Shown here in pieces: positions 51,078-60,262 of a stretch of DNA of 64,000 nucleotides. The stretch spans positions 111,902 to 175,901 of the forward strand of contig CAPOZU010000002.1 in assembly GCA_948676835.1 (NCBI GenBank), given 5' to 3'. Each line of letters starts with the position of its first letter. The first letter of the stretch is position 1. The DNA is from an uncultured Clostridia bacterium (GTDB taxonomy: Bacteria > Bacillota > Clostridia > TANB77 > CAG-508). The notes under the pieces were generated by a model, which was given only the letters and a program-made list of their open reading frames with translations, did not search any database and had not been told where the DNA came from. The translations under genes were made by a program, and so were the position numbers.

Positions 51078-52682
51078 TTATAAAAATTCTATATTATTTA
51101 TAAATTCATCAACTCTTTGATTTGCATTTATTTCGTTTGAAGTTCTAATATCATAAATATTTTCTTTGTATTCAAAAATATACATTTTATCTGCATATTC
51201 ATTCCATGTAATTGCATCAATTCCATTTATTTTTATATTTTCAACATCTCTACATTCTACATTTGAAAAATCATAGTTACTACTATTAATTGTAATTCCA
51301 TTTGCAGTTACTTTTTTATTTTTTGATAATTCTATCATTTGCTCATGATTTAATACTACATCTGTTCCGTTATTTAAGTAAATAGGATATCTATTTTTAA
51401 ATAAATCATTTCTCCAAGAGACTGTATTAATCGCTTTATATTCTTCAAAAATCTCGTAAAGAGTATGATTAAATTCGTTTTTATCACAACCAATTTGTAT
51501 AGAACCATCACCTGTATCATCTCTTACATCTCCTACAATAGTATATAATCCAAAACTAATTGAATCGTAATATCCATAATAACCTGAACTATTTCTTTTA
51601 TCTACTTTAATTTCTTTATCATATTTAAATTTTAAATCTTTCCATGTTGTTGTAGTATACTCTATTTTTCTTTCTTCTTTTGGTTTTAAATCTTTTGCTA
51701 AATCTAATACTGTACTACCTTTAGCTGTTATTTCTGTTTCTCCACTTCTTTCGGTAACAGTTATATTTATTTTTGAATTCATATCTAGTTTCTTTAATAT
51801 TATTTCAGTAGGCACTCCTCCACATAGAGTTTGTATTCCATCTTCTAGAATAGCATTTCCATTTTCATCTGTGATTTCTATAGTATATTTTTGTCCACCA
51901 GTCCAATAACTTTCTAAAAGAATTGTTAATTTAGTATAAAGTGATGTGTTTTCTAATTCTAGAACTTTAAATGTATGATTCATATTAAATGTTTCACCTA
52001 TCCAGTCCATTGTTCCTCTTACATTTTCTACAGTGTATTGTTCTGGATTTAATGTTTGATTTTTTGATTCAAGTTTTATCTTAAATTCCCATTCTCCAAC
52101 ATGTTCACCTATATCTAAATACTTTGGTAAAAATAATTTGGTTTCTAAAAAATATCCCTCATTAATTTTAATATCACCCAAATTATAGATTTTTAAAAAC
52201 TCATATTCTGTATCACTTATTTTGCTTAAAAACATTGATGTACTTTTATTTAAATGATATGTTTTATCATTATTAATCAAATTAGTATCATCAATAATAT
52301 ATTCTACTCCTAAATCTGTATCTTGATTTGCTTTTAATTTATATCCTATTATTAAAGTATTATTTTCAATAGCATAATTTTCTAATGTTAATGCTATATT
52401 ATTACTTTCTTGTGTCTGATTTACTTGTACCAAACTTTCCTTATTATCTTCATTAAAAATTCCTAGTTTATCCAAAACATAAGTAATTACATCTTGTTTA
52501 AATGTTGCATAAGTATATAAATTTGCACTAGCGATACCAAGTATGGTTATAAAAGAGGCTACTTTGAAAAATACCTTTGATTTTTTCTTCTTTTGAATAT
52601 TATTTTCTTTTCTATATTCTTCAATTGCAATTTTTTCTTTAAGTCTATTTAATATTCTTTTATTAAAATCTTTATTTTCCAT
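51078..52682 (-). CDS. Anti-sigma-like DUF4179-type membrane protein, 534 aa
   Basis: A basic cytoplasmic part (about 38 residues) with NIQKKKKSKVFF, one membrane helix (VASFITILGIASANLYTYATF, about 40-60), then about 470 outer residues of beta-rich sequence with NNTLIIGYKLKANQDTDLGVEYIIDD, as in DUF4179 proteins, and WTGGQKYTIEITDENGN. Its start overlaps the end of the sigma factor gene by eleven bases. The outer part is more than twice as long as in the similar gene at 44985, which suggests extra binding domains. Probably senses an envelope signal and holds the sigma factor. Confidence 0.7.
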   Translation of the reverse strand: MENKDFNKRILNRLKEKIAIEEYRKENNIQKKKKSKVFFKVASFITILGIASANLYTYATFKQDVITYVLDKLGIFNEDNKESLVQVNQTQESNNIALTLENYAIENNTLIIGYKLKANQDTDLGVEYIIDDTNLINNDKTYHLNKSTSMFLSKISDTEYEFLKIYNLGDIKINEGYFLETKLFLPKYLDIGEHVGEWEFKIKLESKNQTLNPEQYTVENVRGTMDWIGETFNMNHTFKVLELENTSLYTKLTILLESYWTGGQKYTIEITDENGNAILEDGIQTLCGGVPTEIILKKLDMNSKINITVTERSGETEITAKGSTVLDLAKDLKPKEERKIEYTTTTWKDLKFKYDKEIKVDKRNSSGYYGYYDSISFGLYTIVGDVRDDTGDGSIQIGCDKNEFNHTLYEIFEEYKAINTVSWRNDLFKNRYPIYLNNGTDVVLNHEQMIELSKNKKVTANGITINSSNYDFSNVECRDVENIKINGIDAITWNEYADKMYIFEYKENIYDIRTSNEINANQRVDEFINNIEFL

Positions 52683-53226
52683 ATCTATACCCCCTTTCTT
52701 CTAACGCTTTCTTTATCTTTTTTCTCATTCTATGCAGTTTGGTATGAATAGTAAACTCATTAATTTTGAGTTCATCTGCTATCTGTTTTGTTTTCTTTCC
52801 CTCAAAATAAAACATTATAAAAATTCGGCTATCTTTTCCAATTTTCTTTAATTGCTTTGAAATAATTTCAAATTCTTCTTTAGTAGAAACAATTTCTTCA
52901 ACATCAAATTTAGCAACAATTTCGTCTTGATTTTCGATATTAGAATCATATGGAACTTTCAAACTTCGCAATTTGTTTTTGGCAATATTTTTTGTAACTG
53001 TTGCTAAATATGGTCTTAGTTCCAAATCATGCTTTAATTTTTCTTTGTTCTTCCATAAAACTAATAGTACATCAGATATCATTTCTTCAATATCTTCATC
53101 TGGTACTAAGTTTTTGGTCATATTTTTTATAATTGTAAAAATATAACCACTATAATCATTTACAATCTTTTCTATATTTAATGTATTATCATTATTTATA
53201 TAGTTTTGTATTAAAGAGTCTCCCAT
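52672..53226 (-). CDS. ECF RNA polymerase sigma factor, 184 aa
   Basis: Region 2 with PDEDIEEMISDVLLVLWKNKEKLK and YLATVTKNIAKNKLR, and region 4 with FIMFYFEGKKTKQIADELKINEFTIHTKLHRMRKKIKKAL, are both clear. The ATG has AAGGAGAAATAT upstream. It overlaps the anti-sigma-like gene, the usual layout of an ECF pair. A second such pair is at 44985-46162, so the two may share inputs or targets. Confidence 0.9.
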   Translation of the reverse strand: MGDSLIQNYINNDNTLNIEKIVNDYSGYIFTIIKNMTKNLVPDEDIEEMISDVLLVLWKNKEKLKHDLELRPYLATVTKNIAKNKLRSLKVPYDSNIENQDEIVAKFDVEEIVSTKEEFEIISKQLKKIGKDSRIFIMFYFEGKKTKQIADELKINEFTIHTKLHRMRKKIKKALEERGYRYGK

Positions 53227-53300
53227 ATATTTCTCCTTTTATACTTCTTTACTTATATATTAACATTTAAATAAAAAACCTTACACCTTTTTTGAAAAAA

Positions 53301-53330
53301 ATAAAAACATCCCAAATCTAGGATGCTTTT
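53301..53330 (-). terminator. Terminator after uvrC
   Basis: On the minus strand GCATCC and GGGATG pair around TAGATTT, followed by TTTTTATTTTTTTC. Confidence 0.85.
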
Positions 53331-53336
53331 TATTTT

Positions 53337-55127
53337 TTATAACTCATCTTTTAATCTTTGTGCTAATTCTAAATTGATTCCTTTTACCATCATTAGCTCT
53401 TCTACAGACGCTTTTTTTATATTACTTACACTACCAAACTTTTTCAGTAGAAGTGTTCTTTTCTTCTCTCCTATTCCTTCTATATAGTCTAATTTCGATT
53501 TTGTCATTTCTTTATCACGAACTTTTCTGTGATACTCTATTGCTGTATTATGAACTTCATCTTGAAGATTTGTAATAAAATTAAATAAATTTTCTGAAAT
53601 TTCAAATTCTTCTCTTTGTTCATTTATAAGCGCTCTTGTAGAATGCTTATCATCTTTTACCATTCCAAAAACAGGAATTTGAACACCAACTTCATCCATT
53701 GCGTTTTGGATTGCTCTTATTTGAGTAATACCACCATCTGCTAATATTAGATCTGGCAAAGTTCCAAAACCACCTTTTGGATTTTCTATTGAATGTTTTA
53801 ATCTTCTAGTTACAACTTCTTGCATACATCTTGGATCATCTTGACCAAATACTGTTTTTATTTTAAATCTTCTTGATAAATTTCTTTTTATAACCCCATT
53901 TTGCGCAACACACATTCCAGCAACTATAAAGTTTCCAGAAATATTAGATATATCAAAACTTTCTATTTTTAGTGGTAAAGATTCTAATTCTAATACATCT
54001 CTTAATTCTGATAGTATTTCTGTTTTATCTTTCATTTTATTTTCTAATGTTATTTTACTATTAAGTTCTGCCATTTCAACAAATCTTAATTTTTCACCTT
54101 TTTGAGGACATTTTATTTCAACTTTTCTATTTCCAAGATCAGATAACCATTTTTCAATTGCTTCTTTATCTTCTAATTGATATCTTTGCATTATTTTACT
54201 TGGAAAATTCTTTTTATCCATATCCATATAATATTGTTTTATAAAACCAGATACTATCTCCTCTTCTTCCATATCCTTTAGTTCATCAAAGAAATAGTGT
54301 TCTCTTCCAATCATTTTGCTATTTCTAATAAAAAACATTTCTATACATACTGTAACTTCATTTTTATATAATCCAATTACATCTATATTATTTTCAGAAA
54401 TATTAGATACTTTTTGTTTTTCAGATACTCTTTCAATTGCTAATATTCTATCTCTTATAGCTGCTGCCTTTTCAAATTCTAAGTTTTTGGAATATTCTTT
54501 CATTTCCTCTTCTAATTTCTTTATTATACTATCTATTTTTCCATCTAATAATAAACATATTTGATCTATTTGTTTTTTATATTCTTCTTTTGAAACATAT
54601 CCCATGCATGGTGCTAAACATTTTTTTATATGATAATTCAAACAAGCTCTATCTTGATTTCTAAAATTTTTGCATTGTCTTATTTGAAATTTTTCTTTAA
54701 TAAAGCTTACCATTTCTTTAGCACTTCCAACATTGGGATATGGTCCGAAATATTTTGCGCCATCATTTATAACTTTTCTAGTCATAAATACAGTTGGATA
54801 ATCAGCTTTAACATCAACCTTTATATATGGATATGTTTTATCATCTTTAAGTAAAACATTAAACTTTGGCCTATATTTTTTTATTAAATTACATTCTAAT
54901 ATTAATGCTTCATCTTCACTTCCAACTACTATATATTCAAAATGATCTATTAAAGAAACCATTTTCTCAATTCTTGGTGTTTTATTGTTTTTTCTAAAAT
55001 ATTGTCTTACTCTATTTTTAAGAACAATTGCTTTTCCCACATATATAATAGTATCATCTTTATCATGCATTAAATAAACTCCTGGCTTTTCAGGAAGTTT
55101 TTTTAATTCTTCTTCAATATCAAACAT
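53337..55127 (-). CDS. uvrC: Excinuclease ABC subunit C
   Basis: The 596 residues show the UvrC order: GIY-YIG nuclease with EKPGVYLMHDKDDTIIYVGKA at about residues 12-35, the UvrB-binding UVR motif (EEEMKEYSKNLEFEKAAAIRDRI, about 205-230), the RNase H-like second nuclease with SFDISNISG and LILADGGITQI, and the C-terminal helix-hairpin-helix pair (IEGIGEKKRTLLLKKFGSVSNIKKASVEEL). All expected catalytic elements are visible. It makes both incisions in nucleotide excision repair. It follows hpt by 13 bases. Confidence 0.97.
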   Translation of the reverse strand: MFDIEEELKKLPEKPGVYLMHDKDDTIIYVGKAIVLKNRVRQYFRKNNKTPRIEKMVSLIDHFEYIVVGSEDEALILECNLIKKYRPKFNVLLKDDKTYPYIKVDVKADYPTVFMTRKVINDGAKYFGPYPNVGSAKEMVSFIKEKFQIRQCKNFRNQDRACLNYHIKKCLAPCMGYVSKEEYKKQIDQICLLLDGKIDSIIKKLEEEMKEYSKNLEFEKAAAIRDRILAIERVSEKQKVSNISENNIDVIGLYKNEVTVCIEMFFIRNSKMIGREHYFFDELKDMEEEEIVSGFIKQYYMDMDKKNFPSKIMQRYQLEDKEAIEKWLSDLGNRKVEIKCPQKGEKLRFVEMAELNSKITLENKMKDKTEILSELRDVLELESLPLKIESFDISNISGNFIVAGMCVAQNGVIKRNLSRRFKIKTVFGQDDPRCMQEVVTRRLKHSIENPKGGFGTLPDLILADGGITQIRAIQNAMDEVGVQIPVFGMVKDDKHSTRALINEQREEFEISENLFNFITNLQDEVHNTAIEYHRKVRDKEMTKSKLDYIEGIGEKKRTLLLKKFGSVSNIKKASVEELMMVKGINLELAQRLKDEL

Positions 55128-55140
55128 CTATATCTCCAAT

Positions 55141-55668
55141 TTATTCTTCAATATATCCTATATATGGTATATTTCTATATTTTTGATCTATATCAAATCC
55201 ATATCCAACAATAAATTTGTTTTCTATTTCAAAACCTATATAATCAATATCTACATCAATTTCTCTTCTTTCCTTTTTATCTGCAAGTACAGCTATTTTT
55301 AAAGAATTTGGATTTAGAGTTTTTAAATATTCTTTTAAATATTGAAGTGTATATCCTGTATCTATAATATCTTCAACAATTAAAACATCTTTTCCAGATA
55401 TATCTTCATCTAAATCTTTTTTTATAATAACATTTCCTGTACTTTGTGTTCCTTGATAACTTGATACTTGCATCATATCAAGTATTACAGGTGTTTTCAT
55501 TTTTTTAACTAAATCAACAGAGAAAAATATTGCACCTTTTAATACAGAAATAACAATTAAATCTTTTCCTTGATAGTCTTTATCAAGTTGTTCTGCCATT
55601 TCTTGTATTCTTTTTTGTATTTGTTCTTCTGTATACATTACTTTTAATTTTTTCATTATTTCGTCCAT
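55141..55668 (-). CDS. hpt: Hypoxanthine phosphoribosyltransferase
   Basis: The PRPP-binding motif VLIVEDIIDTGYTLQYLKEYL, the flexible-loop segment MMQVSSYQGTQSTG and the C-terminal purine-binding YIGFEIENKFIVGYGFD are standard for HPRT; 175 residues is the usual length. It salvages hypoxanthine and probably guanine. It lies between the metalloprotease-like gene (14 bases) and uvrC. Confidence 0.95.
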   Translation of the reverse strand: MDEIMKKLKVMYTEEQIQKRIQEMAEQLDKDYQGKDLIVISVLKGAIFFSVDLVKKMKTPVILDMMQVSSYQGTQSTGNVIIKKDLDEDISGKDVLIVEDIIDTGYTLQYLKEYLKTLNPNSLKIAVLADKKERREIDVDIDYIGFEIENKFIVGYGFDIDQKYRNIPYIGYIEE

Positions 55669-55682
55669 ATAACACCTCTTAT

Positions 55683-57203
55683 TTATCTATCTTCATTTTC
55701 TATTTCTTTACTTATCTCTGCTGTAGTTATATTTTTATCTAAACTTTCTACTGCTTGCCTTACTTGCATATTGTACATTTCCTGTTCTTCTTTTGTTAAT
55801 TGAGGAAATATTGTATTTATTTCTAGAGGTTGTGTGTCTTGAAAAGCTTGATTTCCACCTTCTGAAAGAAGTTTTTGATCTTTTCTAGAAAATAAACTTT
55901 TTATTTTATCTAATCCATTCCAAAAAAATCCCTTATCTTTATTTTTAATTTTTTTAAATAGTTTTGGTACTTTTGAATTATCATATTCAGGAGTAGCATC
56001 TTCCTCCAAAGCTCTATCAAATATTTCCTCAGTTATAGGAAGCATATAATCTAATTTTATATTTATTCCATAAGTTGATAATATCTCTGGTCGCAATTGT
56101 CCTAATTGCCCATCAGCAGCCCAAGCAAATCCATTCATGAAATTAGTTTCATCTGAAAAATTTGGTGCAGCCTCAACTAAATCATTGATATTATTTACTT
56201 TTAAAACGGTATTATATCTATTAAAAGCAACTCTATTACATACATTCTTTTTTAGACTATGATCAAAATTTTTCGAAAAATAATCCAGTCTTTCTCCCAT
56301 AACTGCAGTTAATTTATTGTGATCATACCTTAATTCATCATTTAAATTATCTACATCTTCATAAGAAGTAGCTTCATATTTAGAGTTTTCAATTCTTTCT
56401 GCCATTTTACTTTCACAAAGATTGTAAATTCCAGTTAATCCATTCTCTAGATTTAAAGCCATCTGATATGGGCTTATTTGTTGTCCTTCTGATGGATATA
56501 ATGAATGATGCACTAATGCATAGTTGGCTTCAATTGAATCTAAAAATGTATAGGCTGATTCTGGTGTTTCTCCAGAACGTTCTGCCAAAAATTCAGCTAA
56601 TTTTTCTCTTCCCATTATTCCATTTTTTAAAAATTCTTTTTCACTAACTCCATAAGTTGCTTCTAAAACATCTACTATAAATGTTATATCTCCATATCCT
56701 CTAGCACTTTTATTATAGTATCCATTCACTTGCCTATCATTTCCAAAAACAGCTCTATAAGAAGCTTTTTCAACAATAGCTTCTAAAAGTGCTGAATTAT
56801 ATTCTCCAGTAATTAAATTGTATCTAGCCATTCTATCATTACCATTTTCATCTCTTGCTAAAGCATGGTATATTTCATGTGTTATTGTTTGATATATTTT
56901 GGTTGTATCTTGTTCAGTATCCATCAAAGATTCTGATATTGTAACTTCCTTATCCCATGGAGTATAAACACCCCATGCAGTTTCAAATCCTTGTGGCATT
57001 TGAGTTACAACAATACTATCTAAATTATTGAGTATAGACACCACATCTTGTCTGATTTCAGCACCTGATAAATCATATGTATCTGCTCTTCTCATTAATA
57101 TATCAACAAGCATTGGCTTATATTTATCTTCAACAGATAATTTTTTAATATATTTTTCAAAATATTTTTTTAATTTTTTATTTTCATACTTTCTTTTTGA
57201 CAT
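55683..57203 (-). CDS. Putative zinc metalloprotease-like protein, 506 aa
   Basis: Residues 106-120 read TITHEIYHALARDEN, an HExxH motif (H109, E110, H113), and SALLEAIVEKAS at 138-149 offers the third, acidic ligand (E141 or E145), as in gluzincin-type enzymes. TLSGAEIRQD and IYNLCESKMAERIENSKYE are not known motifs. No signal peptide or membrane helix, so the protein is probably cytoplasmic. It lies in the same run as hpt and uvrC. The family is not one I can name. Confidence 0.65.
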   Translation of the reverse strand: MSKRKYENKKLKKYFEKYIKKLSVEDKYKPMLVDILMRRADTYDLSGAEIRQDVVSILNNLDSIVVTQMPQGFETAWGVYTPWDKEVTISESLMDTEQDTTKIYQTITHEIYHALARDENGNDRMARYNLITGEYNSALLEAIVEKASYRAVFGNDRQVNGYYNKSARGYGDITFIVDVLEATYGVSEKEFLKNGIMGREKLAEFLAERSGETPESAYTFLDSIEANYALVHHSLYPSEGQQISPYQMALNLENGLTGIYNLCESKMAERIENSKYEATSYEDVDNLNDELRYDHNKLTAVMGERLDYFSKNFDHSLKKNVCNRVAFNRYNTVLKVNNINDLVEAAPNFSDETNFMNGFAWAADGQLGQLRPEILSTYGINIKLDYMLPITEEIFDRALEEDATPEYDNSKVPKLFKKIKNKDKGFFWNGLDKIKSLFSRKDQKLLSEGGNQAFQDTQPLEINTIFPQLTKEEQEMYNMQVRQAVESLDKNITTAEISKEIENEDR

Positions 57204-57262
57204 TTGTTCTTTTTCCTTTTTTACTTACGTTTTTTTAAAATCATTAGTAAAATTAATATATT

Positions 57263-57571
57263 TTATAATTCAGGATAATCTACATCAACATCTTTTGCGT
57301 TACTTTTGGGAATAAAATTATTTGGATTATTAATAACATCTGTTTTGCCTGGTTTAAAATTCTCCATAATTTTTTTTGCTATTTTTTTGCTTTCAGCAGA
57401 TACATTATCAAGTTTTACTAAATTTCCTTCATTATCTTTTTCATATAAATTCCCGTCACTATATAAAAAATATTCTTTTTTATTTTCTTCTGAAATAACA
57501 CTGGTCACCAAGTATTTTTCTTCTGAATTTTTGCTTTGCATTTCTTTTGGTGGTACTTTAATTTCTTCCAT
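57263..57571 (-). CDS. Hypothetical protein, 102 aa
   Basis: A small polar protein with SEENKKEYFLYSDGNLYEKDN and LVKLDNVSAESKKIAKKIMENF. No signal or membrane part. It starts with a GAAAGGG site and lies 59 bases before the metalloprotease-like gene, so it may be co-transcribed with it. Not recognised. Confidence 0.6.
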   Translation of the reverse strand: MEEIKVPPKEMQSKNSEEKYLVTSVISEENKKEYFLYSDGNLYEKDNEGNLVKLDNVSAESKKIAKKIMENFKPGKTDVINNPNNFIPKSNAKDVDVDYPEL

Positions 57572-57664
57572 ATTTTTTCCCTTTCAAATATTAAAGTTCT
57601 ACTTGAATTATAGCATTTGCAAGATTTATTTACAATAGAAAATTTTATTTCCCAGAAATTTTAA

Positions 57665-57693
57665 TTGACATTTTTGAATATTTCACATATTAT
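57665..57693 (+). promoter_or_regulatory. glmS: Sigma-A promoter of glmS
   Basis: TTGACA and TATTAT with a 17-base spacer, about 55 bases before the ribozyme. Confidence 0.8.
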
Positions 57694-57744
57694 AGAGTAG
57701 AAATAAGTTAAGTGTAAGTTATTTTTAGAAAGGAGTTTTACAAA

Positions 57745-57961
57745 ACAGATAGTTAGCGCCAGGACTACATAATAGTTGACGAGGTCTAGAGTTATCGAAA
57801 TACTCGGCGGATGCTCTAGTGGTATTGATTATTACCATATACTAGTTCAAAAAATAGTAGAAATACTATAACAAATTCTAGTAATTAATCTTACTTACAC
57901 CCTACTTGCAAAATGGGTCTTAAGGTAGCAATACTACCTTTAAATTTAATGCCCATTTTAT
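57745..57961 (+). ncRNA. glmS: glmS ribozyme
   Basis: The conserved core is plain: AGCGCCAGGACT, GTTGACGAGG, TTATCGA and CTCGGCGGATGCTCT, in the right order. Self-cleavage is expected between A57755 and G57756 (just before GCGCCAG) when glucosamine-6-phosphate is bound, which lowers glmS expression. Two further stems (AAAATGGG/CCCATTTT with an inner GGTAG/CTACC) close the 3' part, ending just before the AAAGGTGG ribosome binding site. Confidence 0.93.
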
Positions 57962-57980
57962 TAAGAAAGGTGGTTTTTTT

Positions 57981-59816
57981 ATGTGTGGAATAGTTGGTTA
58001 TATAGGAAAAAAGGAAGCAAAACCAATATTAATAAATGGTCTTTTTAGACTAGAATATAGAGGTTACGATTCAGCTGGAATCGCAACTATTGAAAATAAT
58101 GGATTAAAAGTTGTAAAAAATAAAGGTCGTGTTAATGACTTAAATAATACAAAAGGAATTGATTCTTTAAAAGGAACTATAGGAATTGGTCATACAAGAT
58201 GGGCTACTCATGGTAAACCTTCTAGTACAAATTCTCATCCTCATATGGATAATTCAGAAAACTTTGCAGTTGTTCATAATGGAATAATAGAAAATTATGC
58301 TGATTTAAAAGAATTTTTAAAATCTCATAAATATAAATTTTTATCTGAAACAGATACAGAAGTTATTCCTAATTTAATTCACTTTTATTTTGAATCTTCT
58401 AAAAAAACTGGAAATATGCGTTTTCTTGATGCAATTGCAAATACCTGTAAAATGTTAAAAGGAAGTTATGCATTAGAAATTCTATCATCTATGTATCCTG
58501 ATAATATGATTGTTGTAAGAAAAGATAGTCCTTTAGTTATAGGAAAAGGTGTTGAAGAAAATTATATAAGTTCAGATATACCTGCAATTCTTTCTTTTAC
58601 AAAAGATTTTTATCTTTTAAACGATAATGAATTTGCATTTATATCAAGAGATTCTATTGATTTCTATGATAGTGAATTAAATAAAATAGATAAAGAATGT
58701 CAAAATATTACTTGGAATGCTGGTGCAGCAGAAAAAGATGGTTATGCTGATTTCATGTTAAAAGAAATTAATGAACAACCAAAATCTATTAGAGAAACTA
58801 TAGGTTCTAGAATTTCCAAAAATTCAAAGACTCTTCTTCCAGATATAGATTTAGACAAAAAATACTTAAATTCAATTAATAAAATATTTATAGTTGCTTG
58901 TGGTACTGCAATGCATGCTGGATATGCTACAAAGCCAATTTTTGAAGGATTATGCGAAATTCCAGTTGAAGTTGATGCTGCATCTGAATTTAGATATAGA
59001 AATCCTTTAATAAATGAAAAAACACTTTGTATTTTTGTTACTCAATCAGGAGAAACAGCAGATACAATTGCTGCTTTAAAACTTGCAAAATCTAAAGGTG
59101 CAAAAACAATTGCTATTTCTAATGTTATAGGTTCTTCTATTACAAGAGAAGCAGATTATACAGTATACACTCATGCAGGTCCTGAGATAGCAGTAGCTTC
59201 TACAAAAGCTTATACTTCTCAAATAGTTTTACTTGCAATTGTTGCAATTTATTTTGCTGAAATATTAGAAAAAAATCTTGAAAAATGTTCAGAATTAAAA
59301 AATGATATTTTACTTCTTCCAACAAAACTTGAAGAAGTACTAAAAAATACAGATAAAATAAAAGAATTTGCTAAAAAGATTTATAAAGAAAAAGATGTAT
59401 TCTTTATTGGTAGAGGTATTGATTATTCAGTTGCTCAAGAAGGTTCTTTAAAATTAAAAGAAATTTCTTATATTCATTCAGAAGCCTATCCATCTGGAGA
59501 ATTAAAACATGGAGCAATTGCTTTAATTGAAAATGGTGTAACTGTTGTTTCTGTATTAACAAACAGAATGTTAGTTGAAAAATCTGTAAGTAATTTATTG
59601 GAAGTAGTAACAAGAGGAGCAAAAACCTTTATTGTTACAAATCAAGAATTAAATCATGATTTTGATGAAGTAATTACAATTCCAAAAACAAGTACCCTTA
59701 TCTCTCCTGTACTTTCAGTTGTACCATTACAAATTCTTGCTTATTACATTTCTAAAGAAAAAGGATTAGATGTTGATAAACCAAGAAACTTAGCAAAATC
59801 AGTAACTGTAGAATAA
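57981..59816 (+). CDS. glmS: Glutamine-fructose-6-phosphate aminotransferase
   Basis: Makes glucosamine-6-phosphate, the first committed step to UDP-GlcNAc for peptidoglycan. MCGIVGYIG gives the N-terminal nucleophile cysteine (C2), with GHTRWATHG and HNGIIENY of the glutaminase domain; the two SIS domains follow (ACGTAMHAG and SGETADTIAAL; then GRGIDYSVAQEGSLKLKEISYIHSEAYPSGELKHG), ending in PRNLAKSVTVE. 611 residues is the normal length. Control by the glmS ribozyme is seen upstream. Confidence 0.97.
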   Translation: MCGIVGYIGKKEAKPILINGLFRLEYRGYDSAGIATIENNGLKVVKNKGRVNDLNNTKGIDSLKGTIGIGHTRWATHGKPSSTNSHPHMDNSENFAVVHNGIIENYADLKEFLKSHKYKFLSETDTEVIPNLIHFYFESSKKTGNMRFLDAIANTCKMLKGSYALEILSSMYPDNMIVVRKDSPLVIGKGVEENYISSDIPAILSFTKDFYLLNDNEFAFISRDSIDFYDSELNKIDKECQNITWNAGAAEKDGYADFMLKEINEQPKSIRETIGSRISKNSKTLLPDIDLDKKYLNSINKIFIVACGTAMHAGYATKPIFEGLCEIPVEVDAASEFRYRNPLINEKTLCIFVTQSGETADTIAALKLAKSKGAKTIAISNVIGSSITREADYTVYTHAGPEIAVASTKAYTSQIVLLAIVAIYFAEILEKNLEKCSELKNDILLLPTKLEEVLKNTDKIKEFAKKIYKEKDVFFIGRGIDYSVAQEGSLKLKEISYIHSEAYPSGELKHGAIALIENGVTVVSVLTNRMLVEKSVSNLLEVVTRGAKTFIVTNQELNHDFDEVITIPKTSTLISPVLSVVPLQILAYYISKEKGLDVDKPRNLAKSVTVE

Positions 59817-59843
59817 TATGTTGTTTTTTATGTAAACTTGTGC

Positions 59844-59958
59844 TATACTATTATATTGCGATGCTATATTTTCCTATTTATCTAGAAATCTAAATATAGT
59901 TATCGTAATATGTGAGAAACAGCCCCGTATGTAAACGCATGCGGGGCTGTTTCGTTTT
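59844..59958 (+). ncRNA. Candidate structured small RNA after glmS
   Basis: TTGTTT (59821-59826), 17 bases and TATACT (59844-59849) form a promoter. An RNA beginning at about 59855 would fold ATTGCGATGCTATATTT (59855-59871) with AAATATAGTTATCGTAAT (59892-59909), then the strong terminator GAAACAGCCCCG/CGGGGCTGTTTC (59916-59953) followed by GTTTTG. No open frame is present and nothing lies downstream on this strand, so a stand-alone RNA of about 100 bases is likely. No named RNA family was recognised. Confidence 0.5.
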
Positions 59959-59961
59959 GTT

Positions 59962-60198
59962 TTATACAATTTTAATTTTTTTAGTTTTAGCTTGTTTTAT
60001 TAAATAATCATATTTTGCTTCTTCTGCTTTTATTTGATAAGAATAATAATCTATCAAATCTCCATCTGCAAACTGCATATTGTTATACATATTATTTAAT
60101 GTTTCTTTTACAATTTTTATATTTTTTAGTAAATCACTATTTTTTTCATTTTCATCTAAATCAGATATTTCTACTTCTTTAACAAATTCACTATACAT
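59962..60198 (-). CDS. Hypothetical protein, 78 aa
   Basis: A small helical acidic protein with LLKNIKIVKETLNNMYNNMQ and YYSYQIKAEEAKYDYLIKQAKTKK. It has a CAGGAGATATTT site before the ATG. The pattern (a helix pair with YYxYQIKAExxKYDYLIKxAK) is typical of the YaaL-like/DUF2508 group seen in clostridia, though I am not sure of that match. It lies 64 bases after engB. Confidence 0.6.
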   Translation of the reverse strand: MYSEFVKEVEISDLDENEKNSDLLKNIKIVKETLNNMYNNMQFADGDLIDYYSYQIKAEEAKYDYLIKQAKTKKIKIV

Positions 60199-60262
60199 AA
60201 ATATCTCCTGTTCATAAAAATTAAACCTTTGTTATATATATATTTATGTATTTTCTTTCAAT

